Positions 24,270 through 31,115 of a stretch of 48,795 nucleotides of DNA are shown here, piece by piece. The notes beneath the pieces were generated by a model. That model made no database searches and had not been told where the DNA came from. It worked only from the letters and a program-made list of their open reading frames with translations. Within the stretch, counting starts at the first letter, position 1. Each line of letters opens with the position of its first letter. The DNA is from an uncultured Eubacteriales bacterium. GTDB taxonomy: Bacteria; Bacillota; Clostridia; Oscillospirales; CAG-272. Location of the stretch: positions 1 to 48,795 of the forward strand of contig CAKXXW010000012.1 of assembly GCA_934378145.1 (NCBI GenBank). The letters are read 5' to 3'. The position numbers and the translations under genes are program-made.

Positions 24270-24308
24270 TCACGGCATCCGCGAAAAGCATTTTCGCGGA
24301 TGCCGTGA
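24270..24308. terminator. Bidirectional terminator after plsY and radA
   Basis: Perfect 18-bp stem (24270-24287 with 24291-24308), loop GCA, followed by TTTTCTTTT on the plus strand and by a weaker T run on the minus strand. Confidence 0.9.
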
Positions 24309-24315
24309 TTTTCTT

Positions 24316-25695
24316 TTATTCGTTTTTCGGAGGCGCTTTCAGTACTTTAAGAGCTTCATAGACCGATCGGACGGGGATCAGCTCGATGTTGCCGTCGGGC
24401 TTGTGCTTTTCGGCGTTGCGGAAGGGAATGACAGCCCGCCTGAATCCGAGGCGTTCGGCTTCGCGGAGCCTTACATCAAGGTTTGATACGGCGCGGCATT
24501 CGCCCGAGAGTCCAAGCTCGCCGAATGCGATGAGGTCGTCGGGTATCACGCGGTCGGTAAGACTCGATACGAGAGCCAGCGCCGCCGCAATGTCGCAGGC
24601 GGGCTCGTCGATGCGAAGACCTCCTATGACATTCATATAGACATCATTGGCGGAAAATTTAAGCCCGAGGCGCTTTTCAAGTACCGCGAGGATAAGGCAC
24701 ACGCGGTTGTACTCGATTCCGTTTGTTGTTCTTCGCGGAGAAGGGAACGAGGTCGGCGACACGAGCGCCTGCACCTCGGCGATGAGCGGACGGGTGCCCT
24801 CGAGCGTGCATACGGCACAGTTCCCGGGAACACCTGTCGGGCGCCCCTCCATGAGCATTTCGGAGGGATTTGCGACCTCCGACAGTCCGCTGTCGGTCAT
24901 CTCGAAGACGCCGATCTCGTCCGTCGAGCCGTAACGGTTCTTGACGGCGCGGATTATCCGGTAGGATTGCCTGCGGTCGCCCTCGAAATAGAGTACCGCA
25001 TCGACCATATGCTCAAGCACCTTAGGTCCTGCGATGCCGCCCTCCTTGTTGACATGACCGACAAGGATCACCGAGATGCCGTGATTTTTCGCCTTTTCTA
25101 TAAAATCAAAGGCGCACTCGCGCACCTGTGTTATGCTTCCGGGAGAGGACGCGGAATCGTCGCTGTATATAGTCTGGATCGAATCGGCAATGATTATGTC
25201 GGGCTTCAGCTTGTCCGCCTCGGCAAGGATGGTCTCTATATTCGTTTCGTTAAGAAGGTAAAGGTTTTTGCCGCTCACTCCGAGCCTTTCGGCGCGGAGC
25301 TTCAGCTGACCGCCCGATTCCTCGCCCGAGACATAGAGGATCTTCTTGTGACTGCCGAGAATGTCCGAGATCTGCATGAGCAGTGTGGACTTGCCGATCC
25401 CGGGTTCGCCCGAAAGCAGAACTACCGAGCCTACTACGATCCCGCCGCCGAGAACGCGGTCAAATTCCGCAAGTCCCGTGGAGATCCTCATGTATTCCGG
25501 CATATCAAGCTCGTCGAATTTCACGGCGCGTGAAGGTGAAATAACGCTGCGTACCGAGCGCGAGGCGCCCTTTTCCTCTCGCACTATATCTTCTGTAAAG
25601 GAGTTCCACGCGCCGCAGGAAGGACACCTTCCGAGCCATTTGGGGCTTTTGTATTCACATTCGGAGCAGATATAAACGCTTTTTAGACCTTTCAT
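24316..25695 (-). CDS. radA: DNA repair protein RadA/Sms
   Basis: 459 aa, the usual RadA length (about 455). RecA-like branch-migration helicase in recombinational repair. The N-terminal zinc finger has Cys10, Cys13, Cys24 and Cys27. Walker A is GEPGIGKST (96-104). The RadA-specific KNRYGST motif (family KNRFG) and a C-terminal Lon-protease-like domain (VCLILAVLEKRLGL, NVIGGLRIDEPACDIAAAL, FGELGLSGECRAV) are present. ATG 25695 was chosen for the position of the zinc finger and the AAGGCGG SD; the frame remains open upstream but runs into the amidase gene. It follows the amidase by 56 bases on the same strand. Confidence 0.95.
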   Translation of the reverse strand: MKGLKSVYICSECEYKSPKWLGRCPSCGAWNSFTEDIVREEKGASRSVRSVISPSRAVKFDELDMPEYMRISTGLAEFDRVLGGGIVVGSVVLLSGEPGIGKSTLLMQISDILGSHKKILYVSGEESGGQLKLRAERLGVSGKNLYLLNETNIETILAEADKLKPDIIIADSIQTIYSDDSASSPGSITQVRECAFDFIEKAKNHGISVILVGHVNKEGGIAGPKVLEHMVDAVLYFEGDRRQSYRIIRAVKNRYGSTDEIGVFEMTDSGLSEVANPSEMLMEGRPTGVPGNCAVCTLEGTRPLIAEVQALVSPTSFPSPRRTTNGIEYNRVCLILAVLEKRLGLKFSANDVYMNVIGGLRIDEPACDIAAALALVSSLTDRVIPDDLIAFGELGLSGECRAVSNLDVRLREAERLGFRRAVIPFRNAEKHKPDGNIELIPVRSVYEALKVLKAPPKNE

Positions 25696-25751
25696 TGTCC
25701 GACCGCCTTCATAAATTATCATATAGATTATACACCGAAGGCGGCGGGAAA

Positions 25752-26495
25752 TCAAGGGGTATCGCCGTAAATATATTCGCAGACCGAGCAGGCGATAGAG
25801 AGCGCGATCTCGCGCCTGTATTCCTCGGTCGCAAGGCGCGCGCACTCCTCGGGGTTGCTCAAAAATCCGCATTCGACGAGAACAGCGGGGCAACTCAGGT
25901 TGTCAAGCAGGTATATGCTGCTCGTTGCCGCCTTTATTTTCCTTTTGTTTTCGGGCTGGAGCCTTTTTGCAATGTCGGTTTGGATTAGGTTTGCAAGCTC
26001 GCGGCTCTTTTCGTTGTTCGGCGAGTAATAGACCTGCAGTCCGCTGTATTTCTGTAACGGGAAGGAATTCATATGTATGCTGACAAATACGGCGTTTGTG
26101 TATCTCTCGGCAATCTTTTTCCTCGCGGCAAGGTCGCCGTTCTTCTTGCTTGATGAGCCGGGATTTTCGAGCATTATATCTTCGCTCCTCGTGAGCCTGT
26201 TCGGTATTCCGGCGGCACTCAGTATATCTGACAGACGGAGGGCTATGTCGAGGTTGAGATCCTTCTCGGCGACAGAGCCGACGCCGACCGCACCGCCGTC
26301 GATACCGCCGTGTCCGGCATCTATTATAACGACCGGAAGTTCCTTCTCGGGATCCGCCAGCACATCGTCGATACCCTTGACTGCGAGCTTGCCGATGAAG
26401 CTCCAGAGTGTGCATATCCCGACCCCGACAGCGACGAAGATCATGGCAAAAAGTATGAATTTCAGTATGTTGAGGCCGGTCTTTTCCTTCTCCAT
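25752..26495 (-). CDS. cwlD: N-acetylmuramoyl-L-alanine amidase, CwlD type
   Basis: 247 aa Amidase_3 zinc enzyme. CwlD cleaves stem peptides so that muramic-delta-lactam can form in spore cortex. One N-terminal membrane segment (about 9-35) is followed by the catalytic domain: IIDAGHGGIDGG with His62, a conserved Glu77, SIHMNSF with His141, and VLVECGFLSNPEE with catalytic Glu208. The domain layout and length match CwlD rather than large autolysins with wall-binding repeats, and the spoVA genes show that the organism sporulates. Upstream is a sigma-E-like promoter. radA follows in the same direction. Confidence 0.85.
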   Translation of the reverse strand: MEKEKTGLNILKFILFAMIFVAVGVGICTLWSFIGKLAVKGIDDVLADPEKELPVVIIDAGHGGIDGGAVGVGSVAEKDLNLDIALRLSDILSAAGIPNRLTRSEDIMLENPGSSSKKNGDLAARKKIAERYTNAVFVSIHMNSFPLQKYSGLQVYYSPNNEKSRELANLIQTDIAKRLQPENKRKIKAATSSIYLLDNLSCPAVLVECGFLSNPEECARLATEEYRREIALSIACSVCEYIYGDTP

Positions 26496-26536
26496 TTATC
26501 TGACGGTTCCTTTCCTCGAAACTCTGTTCAGATAAA
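26495..26536 (-). promoter_or_regulatory. 9-bp inverted repeat bracketing the cwlD SD
   Basis: TTTATCTGA (26495-26503) and TCAGATAAA (26528-26536) are perfect complements. In the mRNA the 3' arm ends at the A of AUG, and the 24-nt loop holds GAGGAAAGGA. If the sigma-E-like promoter is the true one, the 5' arm would be mostly untranscribed and the repeat would act as DNA. Confidence 0.4.
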
Positions 26537-26564
26537 TTCTATATGATTTCGTCGGATAATATGA
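26536..26564 (-). promoter_or_regulatory. Candidate sigma-E promoter of cwlD
   Basis: On the minus strand TCATATT (26558-26564), a 14-nt spacer and TATAGAAT (26536-26543). The sigma-E consensus is about KMATATT-N14/15-CATACAHT; the -35 matches 7 of 7 and the -10 6 of 8. In Bacillus subtilis cwlD is a sporulation gene, which fits. Confidence 0.4.
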
Positions 26565-26574
26565 CAGGATAAAA

Positions 26575-26615
26575 AAAGAAAAGCTCCGCAGCAGTTTGCT
26601 GCGGAGCTTTTCTTT
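26575..26615 (-). terminator. Terminator of the acyl carrier protein gene
   Basis: Perfect 19-bp stem (26575-26593 with 26597-26615), loop of 3, with a long T-rich tail on the minus strand. Confidence 0.9.
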
Positions 26616-26622
26616 CCGTTTT

Positions 26623-26859
26623 TCAGTTCTTTCCGGCTTTCTTTTCCTCAAGGTAATCGGCAATGTCCTTCACCGTTACGAATCTGCTCATATCGGTGTC
26701 GTCGATCTCGATCCCGAATTTGTCCTCGCACTGGCATACGAGGTCCGCAAGGTCGACAGAGCTGATACCGAGATCGGCAACGAGTTCCGATTCGGGTTTG
26801 ATTTCCGCCGCGTCAATGAGAAGTTCGCTGACGAGCAGATCTTTTAATTCTTCATACAT
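26623..26859 (-). CDS. acp: Acyl carrier protein
   Basis: 78 aa, acidic, with the ACP four-helix pattern. The phosphopantetheine serine is Ser34 in LGISSVDLADL, where most ACPs have DSL: the residue before the serine is Ser, not Asp, and Val replaces Leu. The rest fits (EELKDLLVSELL, VADLG, EDKFGIEIDDTDMSRFVTVKDIADYLEE). ATG 26859 follows GGAGGATC; the longer frame upstream is discarded. It is monocistronic, with a consensus promoter and its own terminator, and it is not next to fab genes, so it may serve a specialised acyl pathway or be the housekeeping ACP. Confidence 0.9.
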   Translation of the reverse strand: MYEELKDLLVSELLIDAAEIKPESELVADLGISSVDLADLVCQCEDKFGIEIDDTDMSRFVTVKDIADYLEEKKAGKN

Positions 26860-26942
26860 ATTAGTGATCCTCCGATGCCGTGACGGGACATAGCGCCCCG
26901 CAGAACGGCAGATATTTCTGTGCAGTGTCCGCAATTACCGTT

Positions 26943-26971
26943 ATTATATATAAAAAAACGATGCTTGTCAA
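26943..26971 (-). promoter_or_regulatory. Consensus promoter of the ACP gene
   Basis: On the minus strand TTGACA (26966-26971), a 17-nt spacer and TATAAT (26943-26948), a perfect sigma-A match. The leader of about 75 nt is long for so small a gene. Confidence 0.85.
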
Positions 26972-26989
26972 GAAAATTCCGGAAATATC

Positions 26990-27018
26990 TTGAAAATTTC
27001 GGGAAAATGATATAAAAT
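26990..27018 (+). promoter_or_regulatory. Promoter of comEC
   Basis: TTGAAA (26990-26995), a 17-nt spacer and TAAAAT (27013-27018). It is divergent from the ACP promoter. Confidence 0.65.
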
Positions 27019-27019
27019 T

Positions 27020-27056
27020 AGTGCTGTTACATCGGATATTTGTAACTTTCAGCACT
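27020..27056 (+). promoter_or_regulatory. Hairpin in the comEC leader
   Basis: AGTGCT-GTTAC pairs with GTAAC and, after a 4-base bulge, AGCACT; loop of 11. It ends 2 bases before the weakly spaced SD GGAGAGG (27059-27065). Confidence 0.45.
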
Positions 27057-27078
27057 TCGGAGAGGCCGGTCTGTACTT

Positions 27079-29403
27079 ATGGGCATATTTTACAGGCGTC
27101 CGCTTATGATTTGCTTCGGTTGTTTTATGATAACCGCGGTCGCCTTTTACAGCTTTTCGTTATTCTTCAAATATTTGATATTCTTCATTCTTGCCGCGTC
27201 TTTGCCGGCTCTTTTGGTGTTTATCGTTATGAGCAGGGAGAAAAAGCGAAAGATCACAGCCTGCGTGATCCTTACTGCCGTTATGTTTTCGGCGGTCGCA
27301 GCGGCTTCCTCATTTATATATTATGACTGTTTTATAGGCAAATATGAATCGGAAAGCGGAAAAGAGAAGACAGTCGAGGCTGTTGTGCTTGACACAGACG
27401 AATACGGCGGTTATATGACCTCGCACAGCATAATGCTCCGAAGCATCGACGGCGAGCGTGCTGTCGGAAAGGCAAAGCTCACCCTCGGCTATCACAGTGC
27501 GTTTCATACGGGTGATGTTATAAGGATAAAAGCTCTATGCACACCGCTTGCCGACGCGGTCTATGACAGCTCATATGTCGGTACTCTTCACGCAAAGGGC
27601 TTTACGGCGGCGTTCACGGTAGAGAATGAGGCTGACTCGGAGTCCGAAAAGCTCGGTGAGGATAGCGATATTTTTACTCTCTTTTCCGATTTTAACGGCA
27701 AGCTCGACCGTGTCCTTGACAAAGTGATCGGAGGTGACGCCGGAAGACTCGCTTCGGCGGTATTTCTCGGCAACCGTGAGGGACTTTCGGATACGATACT
27801 GCGGGACTTCAGAAGGACGGGAGTCTTTCACCTTCTCGCGATAAGCGGAGTGCATATTTCGGTCATTTCGGCGATCGCCGATCTCCTTCTGTCGCTTATC
27901 GGGCTCGGAAAACGACAGAGAGGTATCCTGATGATCCCCTTGCTTGTGTGCTATTGGTTCCTCAGCGGATGCTCGGTAACGGCACTGAGGGCGATACTTA
28001 TGAGCGGCGCGGTATTTATCGGGTTTATTTTGAAGCATCCCGCCGATCCGACGACCGTCCTGTTTGCGGTATGCGGAGGAATAATGCTCGTGTCTCCCGG
28101 AGCCGTCGCCGATGTCGGATTCTGGATGACCTTTCTTGCGACACTCGGAATAATCACTGCGGCACCCTATATCACGAAGATACTCAAGAGAAATCAGAAG
28201 GAAAGCAGGCTCAGATATTTTCTGAAGACCGTCGGAAGATTTGTCGTGTCGGCGCTTCTTATGACACTTGCGGCAAATTTTATCCTCCTTTTCATTATGT
28301 GGTATGAATTCGGCGAGGTCTCGGTCGTCGCACCGCTGACGAACCTTCTCGTCGGAACGGCGACGAGCGCAGTCATTGCAGCAACGCCGGTATGCCTTCT
28401 GCTTTGCGGGATGCCGTGGCTCGCCGCTCCGGTGGCTTGGTTTATACGGAATGTCTCATCTTATATTTTCTCGGTTACGGGATACCTGTCGGAAAAGAGA
28501 TATGCCGTACTGTCGCTCAGGTATGATTTTGCGGGTGTGATAGTTATTCTTTTCAGCGTCGCGCTTCTTATATTGCTTATCGTGAGACTTGACAAATTCA
28601 AGTGGCTGACTCTGGTTCCTCCGGCAGCGGCAGTCATAGCTTTCGCGGTGTGCCTCGGAGTTTACACTCCCGCGCACGCCGACGAGCTGTCATTCACATA
28701 TCTGCGCCGCGGAGACCGCGAGATGACGATAGCTGTCGAAAGCGGCAGAGCCTTTATCTGCGATATGAGTGACGGAAGCTATACGAATCTCTATTACGCC
28801 GCCGAAGAGGCGAGAGACCTCTGCGCTGCCGAGACAGAAGTTCTTATGCTCACGCACTACCATAATAAATACCTTGTGTCGCTTGATACCTTCTTCGGAA
28901 GATACAGGGTGAGAAACATATGGCTGCCCGAACCCGAGAGCGAAAGCGAATTCACCGTTCTTTCGGGGATCTGCGGGATCGCGGAGACACACGGAGTGAC
29001 TCCGACGGTCTACCGGCGCGGAGAAAAGCTCCGTATATTCGGGAAGGGAAGTATCGAGGTCTTCCCGTACGAAACGCTGAAGCGTTCGGTACAGCCCGCG
29101 ATCGGATTTGCCGTAAGATACGGAAGTTGCGGGATCGCCTACATAGGCTCGTCTTATCTTGAAACGGAAAGCGCGTCGCTCGCGAAGGATATCGCATCGG
29201 AGTGCGACGCACTGATAATAGGTACCCACGGTCCGAATATGAAAGAGGACTATGTTCTTCCGGTCGGAAGCTCTGCCTCTCTCGTGATCTTTTCGGACGG
29301 CGACGCGAAAGCGAGAGCGCTTCTTCCGACCGATTATGACGGCAACGCCGAGTTTTTCGCTTCTCCCGAACGAAAAAATGCTGTTTTCAGATACAATGGT
29401 TAA
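27079..29403 (+). CDS. comEC: ComEC/Rec2-family DNA uptake channel
   Basis: 774 aa polytopic membrane protein that carries single-stranded DNA into the cytoplasm in competent cells. An N-terminal membrane region and soluble DUF4131-like domain precede the competence core, which begins near residue 230 with FLGNREGLSDTILRDFRRTGVFHLLAISGVHIS and continues with at least ten hydrophobic segments. The C-terminal metallo-beta-lactamase-like domain is degenerate: where a THxHxDH motif is expected it has THYHNKYL (about residue 590). The ATG has SD GGAGAGG at a long 13-base distance. No comEA or comF is next to it. It may work as the channel without nuclease activity. Confidence 0.87.
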   Translation: MGIFYRRPLMICFGCFMITAVAFYSFSLFFKYLIFFILAASLPALLVFIVMSREKKRKITACVILTAVMFSAVAAASSFIYYDCFIGKYESESGKEKTVEAVVLDTDEYGGYMTSHSIMLRSIDGERAVGKAKLTLGYHSAFHTGDVIRIKALCTPLADAVYDSSYVGTLHAKGFTAAFTVENEADSESEKLGEDSDIFTLFSDFNGKLDRVLDKVIGGDAGRLASAVFLGNREGLSDTILRDFRRTGVFHLLAISGVHISVISAIADLLLSLIGLGKRQRGILMIPLLVCYWFLSGCSVTALRAILMSGAVFIGFILKHPADPTTVLFAVCGGIMLVSPGAVADVGFWMTFLATLGIITAAPYITKILKRNQKESRLRYFLKTVGRFVVSALLMTLAANFILLFIMWYEFGEVSVVAPLTNLLVGTATSAVIAATPVCLLLCGMPWLAAPVAWFIRNVSSYIFSVTGYLSEKRYAVLSLRYDFAGVIVILFSVALLILLIVRLDKFKWLTLVPPAAAVIAFAVCLGVYTPAHADELSFTYLRRGDREMTIAVESGRAFICDMSDGSYTNLYYAAEEARDLCAAETEVLMLTHYHNKYLVSLDTFFGRYRVRNIWLPEPESESEFTVLSGICGIAETHGVTPTVYRRGEKLRIFGKGSIEVFPYETLKRSVQPAIGFAVRYGSCGIAYIGSSYLETESASLAKDIASECDALIIGTHGPNMKEDYVLPVGSSASLVIFSDGDAKARALLPTDYDGNAEFFASPERKNAVFRYNG

Positions 29404-29479
29404 AATAAACAAAATACAGCGGCGAAGATTGCCGCCCGCGACAAAATATTACAAAAAGCAGGCAAATCGTAAAAACAGC

Positions 29480-29508
29480 TTGACAGTGGAGGGCTTGTCT
29501 GCTATAAT
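29480..29508 (+). promoter_or_regulatory. Consensus promoter of the riboswitch-controlled importer operon
   Basis: TTGACA (29480-29485), a 17-nt spacer and TATAAT (29503-29508). The transcript would start near 29515 with a small 5' hairpin (GGGTG-TT-CACCC at 29527-29538). Confidence 0.85.
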
Positions 29509-29540
29509 AATAGCGAATTCAATATTGGGTGTTCACCCGA

Positions 29541-29609
29541 ACTTATATAATATCTGAGATAAGGTCAGAAAGTTTCTACCGGATAACCGTAAATCGTCCG
29601 ACTATAAGT
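29541..29609 (+). ncRNA. Purine riboswitch aptamer, guanine type
   Basis: P1 is ACTTATA (29541-29547) with TATAAGT (29603-29609). P2 is TCTGA/TCAGA (29553-29557 and 29565-29569) with loop GATAAGG. The J2/3 core AGTTTCTACC is intact. P3 begins CGGAT and closes with GTCCG, and its loop ACCGTAAAT can make the kissing contact with the P2 loop. The specificity base in J3/1 (GACTATAAG) is C, as in guanine/hypoxanthine switches; adenine switches have U. It closely follows the xpt layout. It sits upstream of a BMP-type importer, a known setting for this class. Confidence 0.93.
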
Positions 29610-29700
29610 TTTTTACGCTCCTTTTGGCAGGCGTATTATTCTTATTTTCATTTTCGGCGTACACGGCTCGGATAACGGGATCGGTGTGCGCCGGATTTTG
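29604..29700 (+). promoter_or_regulatory. Expression platform of the guanine riboswitch
   Basis: Two terminator-like hairpins follow the aptamer. The first, TACGC/GCGTA (29614-29618 with 29631-29635), is followed by TTATTCTTATTTT. The second, CGGCGTACAC with GTGTGCGCCG (29655-29664 and 29684-29693, one G-U pair), is followed by GATTTTGTTTT and looks stronger. ATAAG of the 3' P1 strand can also pair with CTTAT at 29641-29645, extending the first hairpin at the expense of P1, so it could act as the switching helix. A small CCGGG/CCCGG hairpin lies just before the SD. Confidence 0.6.
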
Positions 29701-29755
29701 TTTTCAACAATCTAAAAACCGGGCATAGCCCCGGAAAATTATCGGAGGAACAGAC

Positions 29756-31027
29756 ATGTTCAAAAAAGCTCTTTCGCTCGCGATCGCCATCATTATGGTG
29801 CTTACCCTCGGCGCGGCATTCGCTTCCTGCGGTGACCTTGGCGGAGACAGCAAGGACTACACCATCGAATCGCCCCTTCCCGCAAAGGAACTGACCAGCA
29901 CTGTTACGGTACCCGCCGACTTCAAGATCGGTTTCATCTTCCTTCACGACGAGAACTCGACCTATGACGCGAACTTCATCAATGCCGCAAAGACAATGAA
30001 AGCCGCTCTCAAGCTCAACGACGATCAGGTCATCTTCAAGAAGAACATCGGTGAGGACGATGCCTGCTACAACGCCGCGAAGGATCTTGCGAACGCAGGT
30101 TGCAAGGTGGTCTTCGCCGACTCCTTCGGTCATGAGGACTATATGATCCAGGCTGCAAAGGAATTCCCGAATGTCCAGTTCTGCCATGCCACCGGTACGA
30201 AGGCTCATACCGAGAAGCTTGCAAACTACCATAACGCATTTGCCTCGATCTACGAGGGCAGATACCTCGCCGGTATCGCCGCAGGCCTTAAGATCAACGA
30301 GATGATAGAGAACGGCACAAAGATCCAGGGCAAGACCGTCACCGCCGACAACGCGACTATCGGTTATGTCGGTGCCTTCACATACGCAGAAGTCATTTCC
30401 GGACTTTCTTCATTCTATCTTGGTGCAAAGTCGGTCTGTCCGACCGTCAAGATGAAGGTCCAGTTCACCGGCTCGTGGTACGATCAGGCTAAGGAGCGCG
30501 AGGCTGCTATCGCTCTTATCGAGCAGCAGGGTTGTGTCCTTATCAGCCAGCACGCCGACTCGATGGGCGCTCCCAGTGCCTGTGAAGAGAAGGGCGTTCC
30601 CAATGTTTCCTATAACGGAAGCACCGTGACAAGCTGCCCCGATACATTCATCGTTTCTTCGGCTATCAACTGGGCTCCTTACATGCTCTACATTTCCGAG
30701 TGCGTTATAAAGGGTGAAGCAATTGCTGTCGATTGGTGCGGTGGCATTGCAGAAGGTTCCGTCGTTCTCAGCGACATCAACGGCAAGGCTGCCGCGAAGG
30801 GAACCAAAGAGGCTCTTGACGCCGCTGTTGCAAAGTTCAAGGCAGGCACACTTCATGTCTTCAACACCGAGACATTCACCGTTGAAGGAAAGAAGCTTGA
30901 ATCCTTCAAGTGCGAGGATACAACGGAAGTAATCAAGGACGGTTATTTTGCCGAATCCGTAGCCCGTTCGGCTCCTTACTTTGAGTTCAACATAGACGGA
31001 ATCGAATTCCTCAACACAAAGTTCTGA
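29756..31027 (+). CDS. BMP-family (nucleoside/purine) ABC transporter substrate-binding lipoprotein
   Basis: 423 aa lipoprotein: hydrophobic signal with lipobox AFASC, then a Med/BMP-type periplasmic-binding fold. Typical stretches are FKIGFIFLHDENSTYDANF, CKVVFADSFGHEDYM, FCHATGTKAHTEKLANYH, YEGRYLAGIAAGLK, IGYVGAFTYAEVISGLSSFYLGAK, and QQGCVLISQHADSMGAPSACEEKG. Members bind nucleosides or purines outside the membrane. The guanine riboswitch and the downstream BMP-type ATPase and permeases support purine nucleoside uptake. SD GGAGG lies about 8 bases before ATG. A hairpin after the gene may reduce transcription of the rest of the operon, keeping the binding protein in excess. Confidence 0.92.
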   Translation: MFKKALSLAIAIIMVLTLGAAFASCGDLGGDSKDYTIESPLPAKELTSTVTVPADFKIGFIFLHDENSTYDANFINAAKTMKAALKLNDDQVIFKKNIGEDDACYNAAKDLANAGCKVVFADSFGHEDYMIQAAKEFPNVQFCHATGTKAHTEKLANYHNAFASIYEGRYLAGIAAGLKINEMIENGTKIQGKTVTADNATIGYVGAFTYAEVISGLSSFYLGAKSVCPTVKMKVQFTGSWYDQAKEREAAIALIEQQGCVLISQHADSMGAPSACEEKGVPNVSYNGSTVTSCPDTFIVSSAINWAPYMLYISECVIKGEAIAVDWCGGIAEGSVVLSDINGKAAAKGTKEALDAAVAKFKAGTLHVFNTETFTVEGKKLESFKCEDTTEVIKDGYFAESVARSAPYFEFNIDGIEFLNTKF

Positions 31028-31049
31028 GCTTCGGAATATCACAACAGAA

Positions 31050-31091
31050 TAAGGCGGGACTTTATGCCCCGCCTTATACCCTTTTTTCGGA
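31050..31091 (+). terminator. Attenuating hairpin between the binding protein and the ATPase genes
   Basis: Perfect 9-bp stem (TAAGGCGGG 31050-31058 with CCCGCCTTA 31068-31076), then TACCCTTTTTT. The short delay before the T run suggests partial termination. Confidence 0.65.
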
Positions 31092-31115
31092 AATCTGCAA
31101 TACGGAGGGAACCCC

